DNA from: Bradyrhizobium erythrophlei
GTDB lineage: Bacteria > Pseudomonadota > Alphaproteobacteria > Rhizobiales > Xanthobacteraceae
Reading direction: 5' to 3'
NCBI GenBank assembly: GCA_900129675.1
Contig: FSRD01000003.1
Span: 558,001 to 622,000 of the forward strand
DNA length: 64,000 bases
This document shows, one piece after another, positions 16,732 to 24,480 of this stretch. Position 1 is the first letter of the stretch. Every line of letters starts with the position of its first letter. The notes under the pieces are model-generated. The model had not been told where the DNA came from, searched no databases, and saw only the letters and a program-made list of their open reading frames with translations. Both the position numbers and the translations under genes were made by a program.

Positions 16732-18123
16732 ATGCTAAGTTCAAATCTAGACGTTTCCGAGATGTTTGTGGAGCGGCAGGCGCAGCGCAGTTCCATGCAT
16801 GCGCGCCATTTGAACGAGCAGCTCGTTCGCGTGCTCAAGACCATCGGCTACGATGTCGGCTTTCAGAAGGGGCAAGGTCAATATCTCTTCGATCGCGATG
16901 GGGCCAAGTATCTCGATTTATTGAGCGGTTTTGGCGTTTTTGCGATTGGCCGCAATCATCCGGCGCTGCGCCAGGCGCTCAAGAGCGTGCTCGACAGCGA
17001 TTTGCCCAATCTGGTGCAGCTTGACGTTTCAACGCTGGCGGGCGTGCTCGCTGAGCGCTTGCTCGAACATGTCCCATATCTGGACAAGGTATTCTTTGCC
17101 AATTCCGGCGCGGAAACCGTCGAAGCCGCGATCAAGTTCGCGCGCGGCGCGACCGGCCGGCCCGGCATCGTCTACTGCGCCCATTCCTTCCACGGGCTGT
17201 CCTATGGCGCGCTGTCGCTGACCGACGATCCGAATTTTCGCGGCGGCTTCGAGCCGCTGCTGCCGGGATGCACCGCCATCCCTTTTAACGATCTCGCGGC
17301 GCTCGAGCAGGCCCTGTCGTCGCGACAGGTCGCCGCCTTCATCGTCGAGCCGATCCAGGGCAAGGGCGTCAACATGCCCTCCGATGAATTCCTGCCGGGG
17401 GCGGCCGCACTGTGCCGCAAATACGGATCGTTGTTCATCGCCGATGAGATCCAGACCGGCGTCGGCCGCACCGGAAAATTCCTCGCGGTCGAGCACTGGA
17501 ATGTCGAACCCGACATGGTGCTGCTGGCAAAGGCGCTGTCCGGCGGACACGTCCCGGTCGGCGCGCTTCTGACCCGCAAGAACATCTTCGACAAGATCTT
17601 CAATCAAATGGACCGCGCCGTCGTGCACGGCTCGACCTTTGCGAAAAACGATCTGGCGATGGCGGCCGGTATCGCCACGCTCGAAGTGATGAAGGCCGAA
17701 AAGCTGGTCGAGCAGGCGGCCAAGCGCGGCGCCGAACTCCGGCTGGCGCTGACCCGGATGGTGCCGGGCTACGAATTGCTGAAGGAAGTGCGCGGCAAGG
17801 GCTTGATGATCGGGGTCGAGTTCGGTCCGCCGAAATCGCTGCGGCTCAAGGCATCCTGGAATGTGCTGGAGACCGCCAACAAGGGCCTGTTCTGCCAACT
17901 CATCACCGTGCCGCTGTTCAAGGATCACAAGATCCTGACGCAGGTCTCCGGCCACGGCAGCCACACCATCAAGCTGCTGCCGCCGCTCGTCATCACGGAA
18001 GAAGATTGCAGCTGGATCGAAAAGGCGTTCGACACCGTGATCGCCTCCAGCCACAAGGTCCCCGGCGCGATCTGGTCGCTCGGCAAGACGCTGGTCGACA
18101 ACGCGGTGCGGAAGTCGGCGTAG
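16732..18123 (+). CDS. hpnO: Aminobacteriohopanetriol synthase-type aminotransferase HpnO
   Basis: The 463-residue class III PLP aminotransferase is the enzyme that gives 35-aminobacteriohopanetriol from the ribosylhopane-derived aldehyde. Visible family motifs are NSGAETVEAAIKFAR, the PLP-pocket segment FIADEIQTGVGRTGKF, and the Schiff-base lysine in LLAKALSGGHVPVGA near residue 269. The assignment as HpnO rather than an ornithine or acetylornithine transaminase rests on position in the hopanoid island and the N-terminal extension. It is transcribed alone, divergent from the DUF2147 gene. Confidence 0.9.
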   Translation: MLSSNLDVSEMFVERQAQRSSMHARHLNEQLVRVLKTIGYDVGFQKGQGQYLFDRDGAKYLDLLSGFGVFAIGRNHPALRQALKSVLDSDLPNLVQLDVSTLAGVLAERLLEHVPYLDKVFFANSGAETVEAAIKFARGATGRPGIVYCAHSFHGLSYGALSLTDDPNFRGGFEPLLPGCTAIPFNDLAALEQALSSRQVAAFIVEPIQGKGVNMPSDEFLPGAAALCRKYGSLFIADEIQTGVGRTGKFLAVEHWNVEPDMVLLAKALSGGHVPVGALLTRKNIFDKIFNQMDRAVVHGSTFAKNDLAMAAGIATLEVMKAEKLVEQAAKRGAELRLALTRMVPGYELLKEVRGKGLMIGVEFGPPKSLRLKASWNVLETANKGLFCQLITVPLFKDHKILTQVSGHGSHTIKLLPPLVITEEDCSWIEKAFDTVIASSHKVPGAIWSLGKTLVDNAVRKSA

Positions 18124-18156
18124 GCAACAATTCCAGCCGTCAATGCCGTCCTGCTT

Positions 18157-18930
18157 CTAGCCGGTATTGCTTCCCATCGCGGCCTCGAACTTGTCGCCGA
18201 ATTCGGCGAGTTCGTCCTTGGCGAGATCGCTGACCGCCCAGTAGTTCAATCCCCGATCGCTCCAGTGCCGGATGTTGAAGCCCTGGATCGTTTCGATTTT
18301 TGCCGAGCGGCGTTCGGTGCTGGCGGTCTGCGCCACGAACAGATTGATCACGTGCTGGCGCCTTCGGTAGACCACGGCGCCGATGGCGCGGGCGTCGACG
18401 TAATCGAGCCGGCCGCCGATCAGCGTAAAGCCCTCCGCGGTCAGGTTGATCACCGGCGGCGACACGTCGAGCTTGCCGTTGAACCACGGCTTCACCGTGT
18501 GCTGGTCGGTGGAGATCACGTCGATGAGATGTCCCGCCTGCAGCGAGCGCAGATGCGCCGACACCACCTCGGACTGGATCCGCTCCATATCGTCGTTGCG
18601 CAGCACGATGGCGACGAGACCGGTCGCGGCCAGCGCCGACACCGCCGATCCCATCGCAAAGCCGCGCAGCACCGCGCGCCGGCTCGGCATCTGCACCACC
18701 TGCGCCAGGGGTTGCGGCAGCGCGGCCTCGATGCGCTGGCGCAATTCAGGCGGGGCCTTGTAGCGCAGATCGGCGTCCGCCACCGCCTTGCTCATTTCGC
18801 GATAGTCGCTCAGCGCCGCCGCACAGTGCTGGCAGCCTGCAATATGGGTTTCGACGTCGCGCGCATGTCCGGCGTCGAGTTCGCCGTCGATCAGCGCGTG
18901 AAGAAGGACTTCGGCTTCGTCGCAGGTCAT
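18157..18930 (-). CDS. Zinc-finger anti-sigma factor
   Basis: The 257-residue protein starts with a cytosolic anti-sigma domain carrying the zinc ligands H(x3)CxxC (VETHIAGCQHC) near residue 32. A single membrane helix (about 95-117, AVSALAATGLVAIVL) and a periplasmic domain of about 140 residues follow. This is the usual layout of a transmembrane anti-sigma factor that holds an ECF sigma factor. The start ATG 18930 overlaps the stop of the upstream sigma gene as ATGA, so the two are co-translated and almost certainly partners. Confidence 0.9.
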   Translation of the reverse strand: MTCDEAEVLLHALIDGELDAGHARDVETHIAGCQHCAAALSDYREMSKAVADADLRYKAPPELRQRIEAALPQPLAQVVQMPSRRAVLRGFAMGSAVSALAATGLVAIVLRNDDMERIQSEVVSAHLRSLQAGHLIDVISTDQHTVKPWFNGKLDVSPPVINLTAEGFTLIGGRLDYVDARAIGAVVYRRRQHVINLFVAQTASTERRSAKIETIQGFNIRHWSDRGLNYWAVSDLAKDELAEFGDKFEAAMGSNTG

Positions 18931-19487
18931 TTCACTTGCTCCTGTTCCGCCATCCATGCCGATCGCAGCATGGCGCGGGCGCGCGCGAGCCGGGACATCA
19001 CGGTGCCGACCGGCACCTCGGCGACATCGGCGATTTCGCGGTATGAAAGATTCTGGATTTCCCGCAGCACAAAAGTCTCCCGGAACGGTTCGGCGAGGGC
19101 GGCCACCAGCCGGCGGATGGTGTCCGAATCCCAGCGGCGCAACAGATGCGCCTCAGGCGTTTCCTGGGTTTCGTGCCACAGCGGCGCCTGTTCGGCGCTT
19201 TCGGGCACGTCCTCGATCGCGCTGGTCGGCGTGGTCGCCCGCCGCGCATATTCGGCGCGGCAGACATTGCGCAGGATCGCGAACAGCCACGGCTTCATCG
19301 CCGGTCCGCGATAGCTGTCGAAATGCTTGAACGCGCGCAGGTAACATTCCTGCACCGCATCCTCGGCGTCGGCGGCGTTGCGAAGCAGATAGCGCGCCAG
19401 CGTATAGGCGTCATCCAGATACGGCAGTGCGGCTTCGCGAAACCGCCGCGCCTTTTCGGGATTGTCGTCGGATGCTTTGACGGGCAT
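18927..19487 (-). CDS. ECF-family RNA polymerase sigma factor
   Basis: The 186-residue sigma factor has region 2 (about 20-85, with AEDAVQECYLRAFKHFDSYRG and KPWLFAILRNVCRAEY) and region 4 (about 125-178, with LPEP-like AEPFRETFVLREIQNLSY and EIADVAEVPVGTVMSRLARAR). ATG 19487 is preferred to an upstream frame extension because GAGAGG lies just ahead of it. The extension would also run into the cupredoxin gene. It is third in a leftward operon with an exported phosphoesterase and a cupredoxin, and overlaps its anti-sigma partner, so it likely responds to an envelope or metal/redox stress. Confidence 0.92.
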   Translation of the reverse strand: MPVKASDDNPEKARRFREAALPYLDDAYTLARYLLRNAADAEDAVQECYLRAFKHFDSYRGPAMKPWLFAILRNVCRAEYARRATTPTSAIEDVPESAEQAPLWHETQETPEAHLLRRWDSDTIRRLVAALAEPFRETFVLREIQNLSYREIADVAEVPVGTVMSRLARARAMLRSAWMAEQEQVK

Positions 19488-19578
19488 CGCCTCTCGTCCG
19501 GCTGCTACAGACAACAAGGGTGCCCGCTCGGGTTCGATCCATCCGCCGGGCACCGCAGTGTTGCCTTGGTTTCGCAGG

Positions 19579-19992
19579 CTATTCAACCTTGACCGTCCCT
19601 GTCATATGCGGATGCAGCGAACAAAAATACTTGTATTCGCCGGCCGTCGTGAACGTGAACGAGAAGGTGCCGTCGGTATCCATGGTCTTCGATCTGAACT
19701 TGCCCGCGGAGACAATCGTATGCGGAATGTCGTCGCGGTTGGTCCAGGTCACGGTCGTGCCGACCTTCACCGTGAGCTGTGCCGGCTCGAAGGTGAAATT
19801 GTCGATCATCACCTTGGTGTCTTCGACCTTGGCGGTTTCGACGTTGGTGTTTTCCACCTTGGCGTCTTCAGCGCTGGCGAAATTGACGTGCAGGAGCATG
19901 GCCGCAGCGATGGCCAGGCCAAGGCTTCTAATGCCGAGGCTTCGAATGCCAAGCCTTCGAATGCCGGGGCTGCGGAGAGTTGCCGATATCAT
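19579..19992 (-). CDS. Periplasmic cupredoxin (blue-copper-type protein)
   Basis: The 137-residue protein has a signal peptide and a plastocyanin/azurin-like domain. The copper ligands are plain: the first His in DDIPHTIV (about residue 94), then Cys, His and Met in YFCSLHPHM near the C-terminus. It probably carries electrons or senses copper in the periplasm. Two stretches are built of 15-base tandem repeats: the signal peptide (LGIRS repeats) and the linker before the domain (EDAKV-ENTNV-ETAKV-EDTKV). It lies 27 bases after the phosphoesterase gene in the same operon. Confidence 0.9.
   Translation of the reverse strand: MISATLRSPGIRRLGIRSLGIRSLGLAIAAAMLLHVNFASAEDAKVENTNVETAKVEDTKVMIDNFTFEPAQLTVKVGTTVTWTNRDDIPHTIVSAGKFRSKTMDTDGTFSFTFTTAGEYKYFCSLHPHMTGTVKVE
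19811..19870. repeat. Four 15-bp tandem units inside the cupredoxin gene
   Basis: Four successive 15-base units (first unit ACCTTGGTGTCTTCG on the + strand) encode the pentapeptide series EDAKV, ENTNV, ETAKV, EDTKV between signal peptide and copper domain. Units differ at a few positions but keep period and phase. Confidence 0.85.
19919..19975. repeat. 15-bp tandem units in the cupredoxin signal-peptide coding region
   Basis: Three clear units (second unit CCGAGGCTTCGAATG) and a degenerate fourth encode the LGIRS-type pentapeptide repeats in the positively charged part of the signal peptide. Confidence 0.8.
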
Positions 19993-20019
19993 TTTCGAAG
20001 TTCCTCTGGTCTCTGGTTC

Positions 20020-20967
20020 TCAGCCCTGCAGCGGGGTGTCGATGATCGCGAGGGGCTGGTTGTTCTGCTTGAAGTTGATGGTGGCGACGCCGAGCAGGCC
20101 GCGAAGCTTGGCGTCTTCGACCTTCATCGGTCCGGGTGACGGGGCGGTGCCCGGCACCGGCTGCGGGAAGGCGGTCGAGCGCGCGGTGTGGAAGGTGACG
20201 TTGCCTTCGACCTTCTGCATCACCTGGTGGATATGGCCGTTGAGCACCGTCACCGAGCCGAAACCCTTGACGTATTCCAGCGCGCGGGCGCCGTCCTCGG
20301 TGCCCCAGCCCCACTGCGGATACACCGTCCAGAGCGGGATATGGGCAAACAGCACCACCGGGGTCGACTTCGATTTCCCCTTGAGGTCGTCCTCCAGCCA
20401 TTCGAGCTGTTCGTTGCCGAGATTGCCGAGGCCACCGGCCTTGAGGTCGACCACGTTGACGAGGCCGACGAAATGCACGCCGCCGGCGTCGAACGAATAC
20501 CAGCCGGCGCCCTTGGTGCCCTTGCCGTAGCGCTCCTTGTAGAGCTTGACCTCTTCGTCGATGAAATCGTGCTCGCCCGGCACGTAATGCACGTCGAGCT
20601 TGGCCTGCGAGATGATGCGTTCGGCGTTGTCGAATTCGGCGGCCTTCGACAGATGGGTGATGTCGCCGGTGTGGATCATGAAGGACGGCTTGGTCGGGAT
20701 CGCCTTGACCTTGTTGATGGCTTCCTCGAGCGTGCCGAGTGCGTTGGGATTGGCCGGCTTGTCGAAGCCGACATGGCTGTCGCTGATCTGCAGGAAGGTC
20801 ATTCCGGCCGGTTCGGCGGCCGCCGCGGAGTCGACTAGTCCGAGCGAACGGGGCACGCCGCCCGTAACCGTCCAGAGCACGCCGGTGCCCGCCCAGGTCA
20901 TGCATTCCAGGACGCGGCGGCGGCTGACGCCCGGGTTTTCGTCGTCGTGATGATCGTGGTGGCTCAT
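20020..20967 (-). CDS. Tat-exported calcineurin-like metallophosphoesterase
   Basis: The 315-residue protein begins with a His/Asp-rich leader and a twin-arginine signal (SRRRVLE followed by a hydrophobic stretch), so it should fold in the cytoplasm and be exported. Metallophosphoesterase motifs follow in order: ISDSHVG (DxH), HTGDITH (GDxx), VPGEHD in place of the usual GNHD, LFAHIPLW and LNGHIHQV (GHxH). A GGGAG ribosome site precedes the ATG. It is the first gene of the operon with the cupredoxin, ECF sigma and anti-sigma genes. The substrate is not evident. Confidence 0.9.
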   Translation of the reverse strand: MSHHDHHDDENPGVSRRRVLECMTWAGTGVLWTVTGGVPRSLGLVDSAAAAEPAGMTFLQISDSHVGFDKPANPNALGTLEEAINKVKAIPTKPSFMIHTGDITHLSKAAEFDNAERIISQAKLDVHYVPGEHDFIDEEVKLYKERYGKGTKGAGWYSFDAGGVHFVGLVNVVDLKAGGLGNLGNEQLEWLEDDLKGKSKSTPVVLFAHIPLWTVYPQWGWGTEDGARALEYVKGFGSVTVLNGHIHQVMQKVEGNVTFHTARSTAFPQPVPGTAPSPGPMKVEDAKLRGLLGVATINFKQNNQPLAIIDTPLQG

Positions 20968-21258
20968 GACAAATCTCCCAGAGCCCTTGATTGGGCTTCC
21001 GGGGACGTGATCGGGCCGGAGCGGGGTTTATTCCCGGGCTTCCCGGCCCTTCCGCCGGAACCGACGGGAGGGTGGTAACGTTTCCGTGAACGGGGAGGGC
21101 GTCCGGCCGGCGCGGCCACAAGCTGTCTTGCCGCCGTCAGCAGAGTGTCAGGTGACCATGCCGGCCATGCCGAGGAGCATCACGCCGAGGCCAGCCGTCA
21201 TCACGCCGAGCACCACGGCCAGCACTAATTCGGTTCAGTACCGCGTAGCGTCGCGTGT

Positions 21259-21290
21259 GGCCGTCCCTGTAACCAGGGACGGCCTTTTTT
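21259..21290 (+). terminator. Strong intrinsic terminator on the + strand, with no + strand gene upstream
   Basis: GGCCGTCCCTG (21259-21269) pairs perfectly with CAGGGACGGCC (21274-21284) across a four-base loop, followed by six T residues on the + strand. The flanking genes both read leftward, and on that strand the hairpin has no T-tail. It might stop an unannotated rightward RNA, or prevent antisense reading into the oxidoreductase gene. Confidence 0.8.
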
Positions 21291-21295
21291 CTAAA

Positions 21296-22915
21296 CTATC
21301 GCGCGTCCTCCAAAATCATCGCGGCGCCCTTATCGGCAATCATCGCCGTCGGCGTGTTGGTATTGCCCGAGGTGATCGTCGGCATCACCGAAGCGTCGGC
21401 GATGCGAAGGCCCGCGATGCCGTGAAAGCGCAGCCGTTCGTCGACGACGGCCAGAGGATCGCTCGCAGTTCCCATCTTGGCCGTGCCGACGGGATGGAAG
21501 ATCGTGGTGCCGATGTCGCCGGCGGCTTTGGCCAGCGAGGCATCGTCGTCGCCGACGGAGGGGCCGGGCAGGTATTCCTGCGGGTGATATTTCGAAAGCG
21601 TCTTCTGCTTCATCAGCCGCCGCGTGGTGCGGATGGCGTCGGCCGCGACCTGGCGGTCGTCGTCGGTCGAGAGATAATTCGGCGCGATCGCGGGTTTTTC
21701 GTCTGTTTGCGCCGAGCGGATGCGCACGGTGCCGCGCGAGGTCGGCTGCAGGTTGCAGGCGCTGACGGTGATCGCGGGAAAGCGGTGCAGGGGATCGCCG
21801 AACTTGTCGAGCGACAGCGGCTGCACATGGAACTGGATGTTGGCGCGCTCGCGGGTAGCGTCCGAGCGGGTAAAAATGCCGAGCTGCGACGGCGCCATAG
21901 TCAACGGCCCACGGCGGCGGAAGGCATAGTCGAGGCCCATCAGGCCGCGGCGGAACAAATTGTAGTAGGTCTCGTTCAGCGTCCGCACGCCTTGCACCTT
22001 GTAGATCGCGCGCTGCTGCAGATGGTCCTGTAGATTACGCCCGACGCCGGGCTTGTCGCGCACGACGTCGATGCCGAGCGGGCCGAGCCAGTCCGCAGGG
22101 CCGATGCCGGAGCGGTGCAGCACCTGCGTCGATCCGATCGAACCGGCGCAAAGGATCACCTCGCCTTTGGTGCGGGCCTCGACGACCTCGCCGCCTTGCA
22201 TGAACCGCACGCCGGCAGCGCGGCCGTTCTCGACGATCAGGCGATCGACCAGCACGTTCTTCTCCAGCCGCAGATTGGCGCGGTTCAGCACCGGCTTGAG
22301 AAAACCGCGTGCCGAGGACCAGCGCCGTCCGCGCTTCTGGTTGACATGGAAATAGCTGACGCCCTCATTGTCGCCGGTGTTGAAATCGGCGATCCGCGGG
22401 ACGCCCATTTCCACCGCGGCATCGCCGACCGCATCCAGAATGTCCCAGGACAGCCGCGGCGCTTCGATGCGCCAGCCGCCGCCGGTGCCATGATGTTCGC
22501 TCTCGCCGAGAAAGTGATCTTCCAGCCGCCGGAAGTGGGGCAGCACGTCGTCATAGCCCCAGCCGGTGAGGCCGAGCTGACACCAGTGATCGTAATCGGC
22601 GGCCTGTCCGCGCATCGAGATCATGGCATTGATGGCCGAGGAGCCGCCGATCACCTTGCCGCGGGGATAGGCCAGCGCGCGGCCATTGAGGCCGGGTTCG
22701 GCCTCGGTCTTGAACATCCAGTCCGAACGGGGGTTGCCGATCGCAAAGAGATAGCCGACCGGGATGTGAAACCAGATCCAGTTGTCGTTGCCGCCGGCCT
22801 CGAGGATCAACACACGGTTGTTGGCATCGGCCGACAGCCGGTTGGCCATGATGCAGCCGGCCGTGCCCGCGCCGACGACGATATAGTCAAAATCACCTTC
22901 AAGCCTGCGCGGCAT
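21296..22915 (-). CDS. GMC-family FAD oxidoreductase (choline/alcohol dehydrogenase type)
   Basis: The 539-residue flavoprotein starts with the FAD motif VVGAGTAGCIMANRLS and LILEAGG. It then shows the GMC signature 1, GKVIGGSSAINAMISMRG (about 83-100), signature 2, GSIGSTQVLHRSGIGP (about 256-271), and the C-terminal catalytic region HPVGTAKMG plus SGNTNTPTAMIADKGA. It is expected to oxidise an alcohol, such as an aliphatic, polyethylene glycol or choline-like substrate, passing electrons to oxygen or a dye-type acceptor. The exact substrate cannot be read. No betaine aldehyde dehydrogenase neighbour is seen, so choline is not favoured. Confidence 0.9.
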   Translation of the reverse strand: MPRRLEGDFDYIVVGAGTAGCIMANRLSADANNRVLILEAGGNDNWIWFHIPVGYLFAIGNPRSDWMFKTEAEPGLNGRALAYPRGKVIGGSSAINAMISMRGQAADYDHWCQLGLTGWGYDDVLPHFRRLEDHFLGESEHHGTGGGWRIEAPRLSWDILDAVGDAAVEMGVPRIADFNTGDNEGVSYFHVNQKRGRRWSSARGFLKPVLNRANLRLEKNVLVDRLIVENGRAAGVRFMQGGEVVEARTKGEVILCAGSIGSTQVLHRSGIGPADWLGPLGIDVVRDKPGVGRNLQDHLQQRAIYKVQGVRTLNETYYNLFRRGLMGLDYAFRRRGPLTMAPSQLGIFTRSDATRERANIQFHVQPLSLDKFGDPLHRFPAITVSACNLQPTSRGTVRIRSAQTDEKPAIAPNYLSTDDDRQVAADAIRTTRRLMKQKTLSKYHPQEYLPGPSVGDDDASLAKAAGDIGTTIFHPVGTAKMGTASDPLAVVDERLRFHGIAGLRIADASVMPTITSGNTNTPTAMIADKGAAMILEDAR

Positions 22916-23078
22916 TTCCTGTTCCCGGCGGTCATGCTTCTTGAGCTGCTATTAGTCAGACGTGGATGGCCGGGACAAGCCCGCCACGCGGATCAGGGCA
23001 CCGTTCTAGTTGTTGGGCGGACCGCCGCTTGCATGCTACAGAGGACGACGCGTTCCAACCCGAAGTCGAGAACCCCTC

Positions 23079-24251
23079 ATGCCCATCGTCAACCGCGTCG
23101 CCGATCTGCAACCCGATATCCAGGCCTGGCGCCGCGATATCCATGAAAACCCCGAATTGCTGTACGAGGTACACCGCACTGCGGCATTCGTGGCGGATCG
23201 CCTGCGCGAATTCGGCTGCGATGAGGTCGCCACCGGTCTCGGCCGCACTGGCGTGGTCGGCGTCATCAAGGGCAAGAAGCCCGCCGGCAACGGCGAAATC
23301 AGGGTGATCGGGCTGCGGGCCGACATGGATGCGCTGCCGATCGAAGAGGAAACCAACCTTCCTTACGCCTCCAGGACGCCGGGTTTGATGCATGCCTGCG
23401 GCCATGACGGCCACACCGCGATGCTGCTCGGCGCCGCTCGCTACCTCGCCGAGACCCGGAACTTTGCCGGCGATGCGGTCGTGATCTTCCAGCCGGCGGA
23501 AGAAGGCGGCGCCGGCGCGGACGCGATGATCAAGGACGGGCTGATGGACCGCTTTGGCATCGAGCAGGTTTACGGCATGCATAATGGTCCAGGAATTCCG
23601 GTCGGCTCGTTCGCGATCCGGCCAGGTCCGATCATGGCCGCAACCGATTCGATCGATATCAGGATCGAAGGCCTTGGCGGTCATGCCGCGCGGCCGCACA
23701 AATGCATCGACTCGGTGCTGGTCGGCTCGCAGCTGATCACCGGGCTGCAATCGATCGTCGCGCGCACCGTGGATCCCCTGGACTCGGCGGTGATCTCGAT
23801 TTGCGAGTTTCACGCCGGCAACGCCCGCAACGTGATCCCGCAGACCGCGGAACTGCGGGGCACCGTGCGCACCCTGACCCAGGAAGTCCGGGAATTGGTC
23901 GAGAAGCGCGTCCGGGAAGTCGTGGCCGGCGTCGCGCAGATGACCGGCGCCAGGATCGATCTGGTTTATGAGCGCGGCTATCCCGTGACCAAAAATCACG
24001 CCTCGCAGACCGACATCGCGATCCAGGTGGCGAAGGAAATCGCCGGCGACGCCAATGTCATGGAAGCGCCGCCGATGATGGGCGCGGAAGATTTCTCCTA
24101 CATGCTGCAGGCGCGGCCGGGCGCGTTCATCTTCTGCGGCAATGGCGACACCGCCGGTTTGCATCACCCCGCCTATAATTTCAACGACGATGCGATCGTG
24201 TACGGCACCTCGTACTGGATCAAGCTGGTCGAGAACACGCTGGCGGCGTGA
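23079..24251 (+). CDS. M20-family amidohydrolase (hippurate/N-acyl amino acid hydrolase type)
   Basis: The 390-residue protein matches the M20D group that removes an acyl group from N-acyl or N-benzoyl amino acids, or related amides. Metal-binding motifs are GLRADMDALPIEE (about 85-98), HACGHDGHTAMLLGAARYLAE (about 105-125) and PAEEGGAGADAMI (about 137-150); a final His sits in GLHHPAYNFND. A dimerisation lid domain occupies the middle. The ATG at 23079 gives the usual N-terminus (VADLQPDIQAWRRDIHENPEL). It is divergent from the GMC gene and convergent with the phosphate transporter. Confidence 0.9.
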   Translation: MPIVNRVADLQPDIQAWRRDIHENPELLYEVHRTAAFVADRLREFGCDEVATGLGRTGVVGVIKGKKPAGNGEIRVIGLRADMDALPIEEETNLPYASRTPGLMHACGHDGHTAMLLGAARYLAETRNFAGDAVVIFQPAEEGGAGADAMIKDGLMDRFGIEQVYGMHNGPGIPVGSFAIRPGPIMAATDSIDIRIEGLGGHAARPHKCIDSVLVGSQLITGLQSIVARTVDPLDSAVISICEFHAGNARNVIPQTAELRGTVRTLTQEVRELVEKRVREVVAGVAQMTGARIDLVYERGYPVTKNHASQTDIAIQVAKEIAGDANVMEAPPMMGAEDFSYMLQARPGAFIFCGNGDTAGLHHPAYNFNDDAIVYGTSYWIKLVENTLAA

Positions 24252-24262
24252 TCCTTTCGGCC

Positions 24263-24380
24263 GTCATTGCGAGCGAAGCGAAGCAATCCATTCTTTCTTT
24301 CCGTGGAGAAATGGATTGCTTCGTCGCGGAGCCTGTCATCGGGCGCGCATTCGCGCGACCCGTTGGCTCCTCGCAATGAC
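24263..24380. repeat. Dispersed palindromic repeat, copy 1 (GTCATTGCGAG family)
   Basis: The element begins GTCATTGCGAGCGAAGCGAA and ends CTCGCAATGAC, an inverted match. It contains an inner AAGCAATCCATT/AATGGATTGCTT inverted pair and a segment around 24330-24363 shared with the copy at 41056. Two other copies lie in this window. Confidence 0.88.
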
Positions 24381-24410
24381 GAGGAGGTGATCCGGAGTCG
24401 CTTTCGAGAC

Positions 24411-24445
24411 AAAAAAGGCCCGCACCATCGGTGCGGGCCTTTTTC
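24411..24445. terminator. Bidirectional intrinsic terminator
   Basis: GGCCCGCACC (24417-24426) pairs with GGTGCGGGCC (24430-24439) over a three-base loop, flanked by six A residues on the left and five T residues on the right. It lies between the convergent amidohydrolase and phosphate-transporter genes and can end both transcripts. Confidence 0.92.
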
Positions 24446-24480
24446 GTTTGGCGCAACAGGGCGCGCCGGAGGCGCGTCGC

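Noticed and set aside
21000..21100. Possible ECF-type promoter (GGAAAC then CGTC) upstream of the phosphoesterase operon
   Set aside because: The spacing between the two words is about 13 bases, shorter than usual for ECF promoters, so it was not listed as a feature.
21148..21225. 25-residue hydrophobic leftward ORF starting with GTG
   Set aside because: The translated peptide looks like a membrane helix, but there is no ribosome site and an in-frame stop lies just upstream; chance is as likely as a gene.
22961..22990. Short stretch with GGCCGGGACAAGCCC before the M20 gene
   Set aside because: It looks like half of another dispersed palindromic repeat, but the second half is missing, so an element cannot be claimed.
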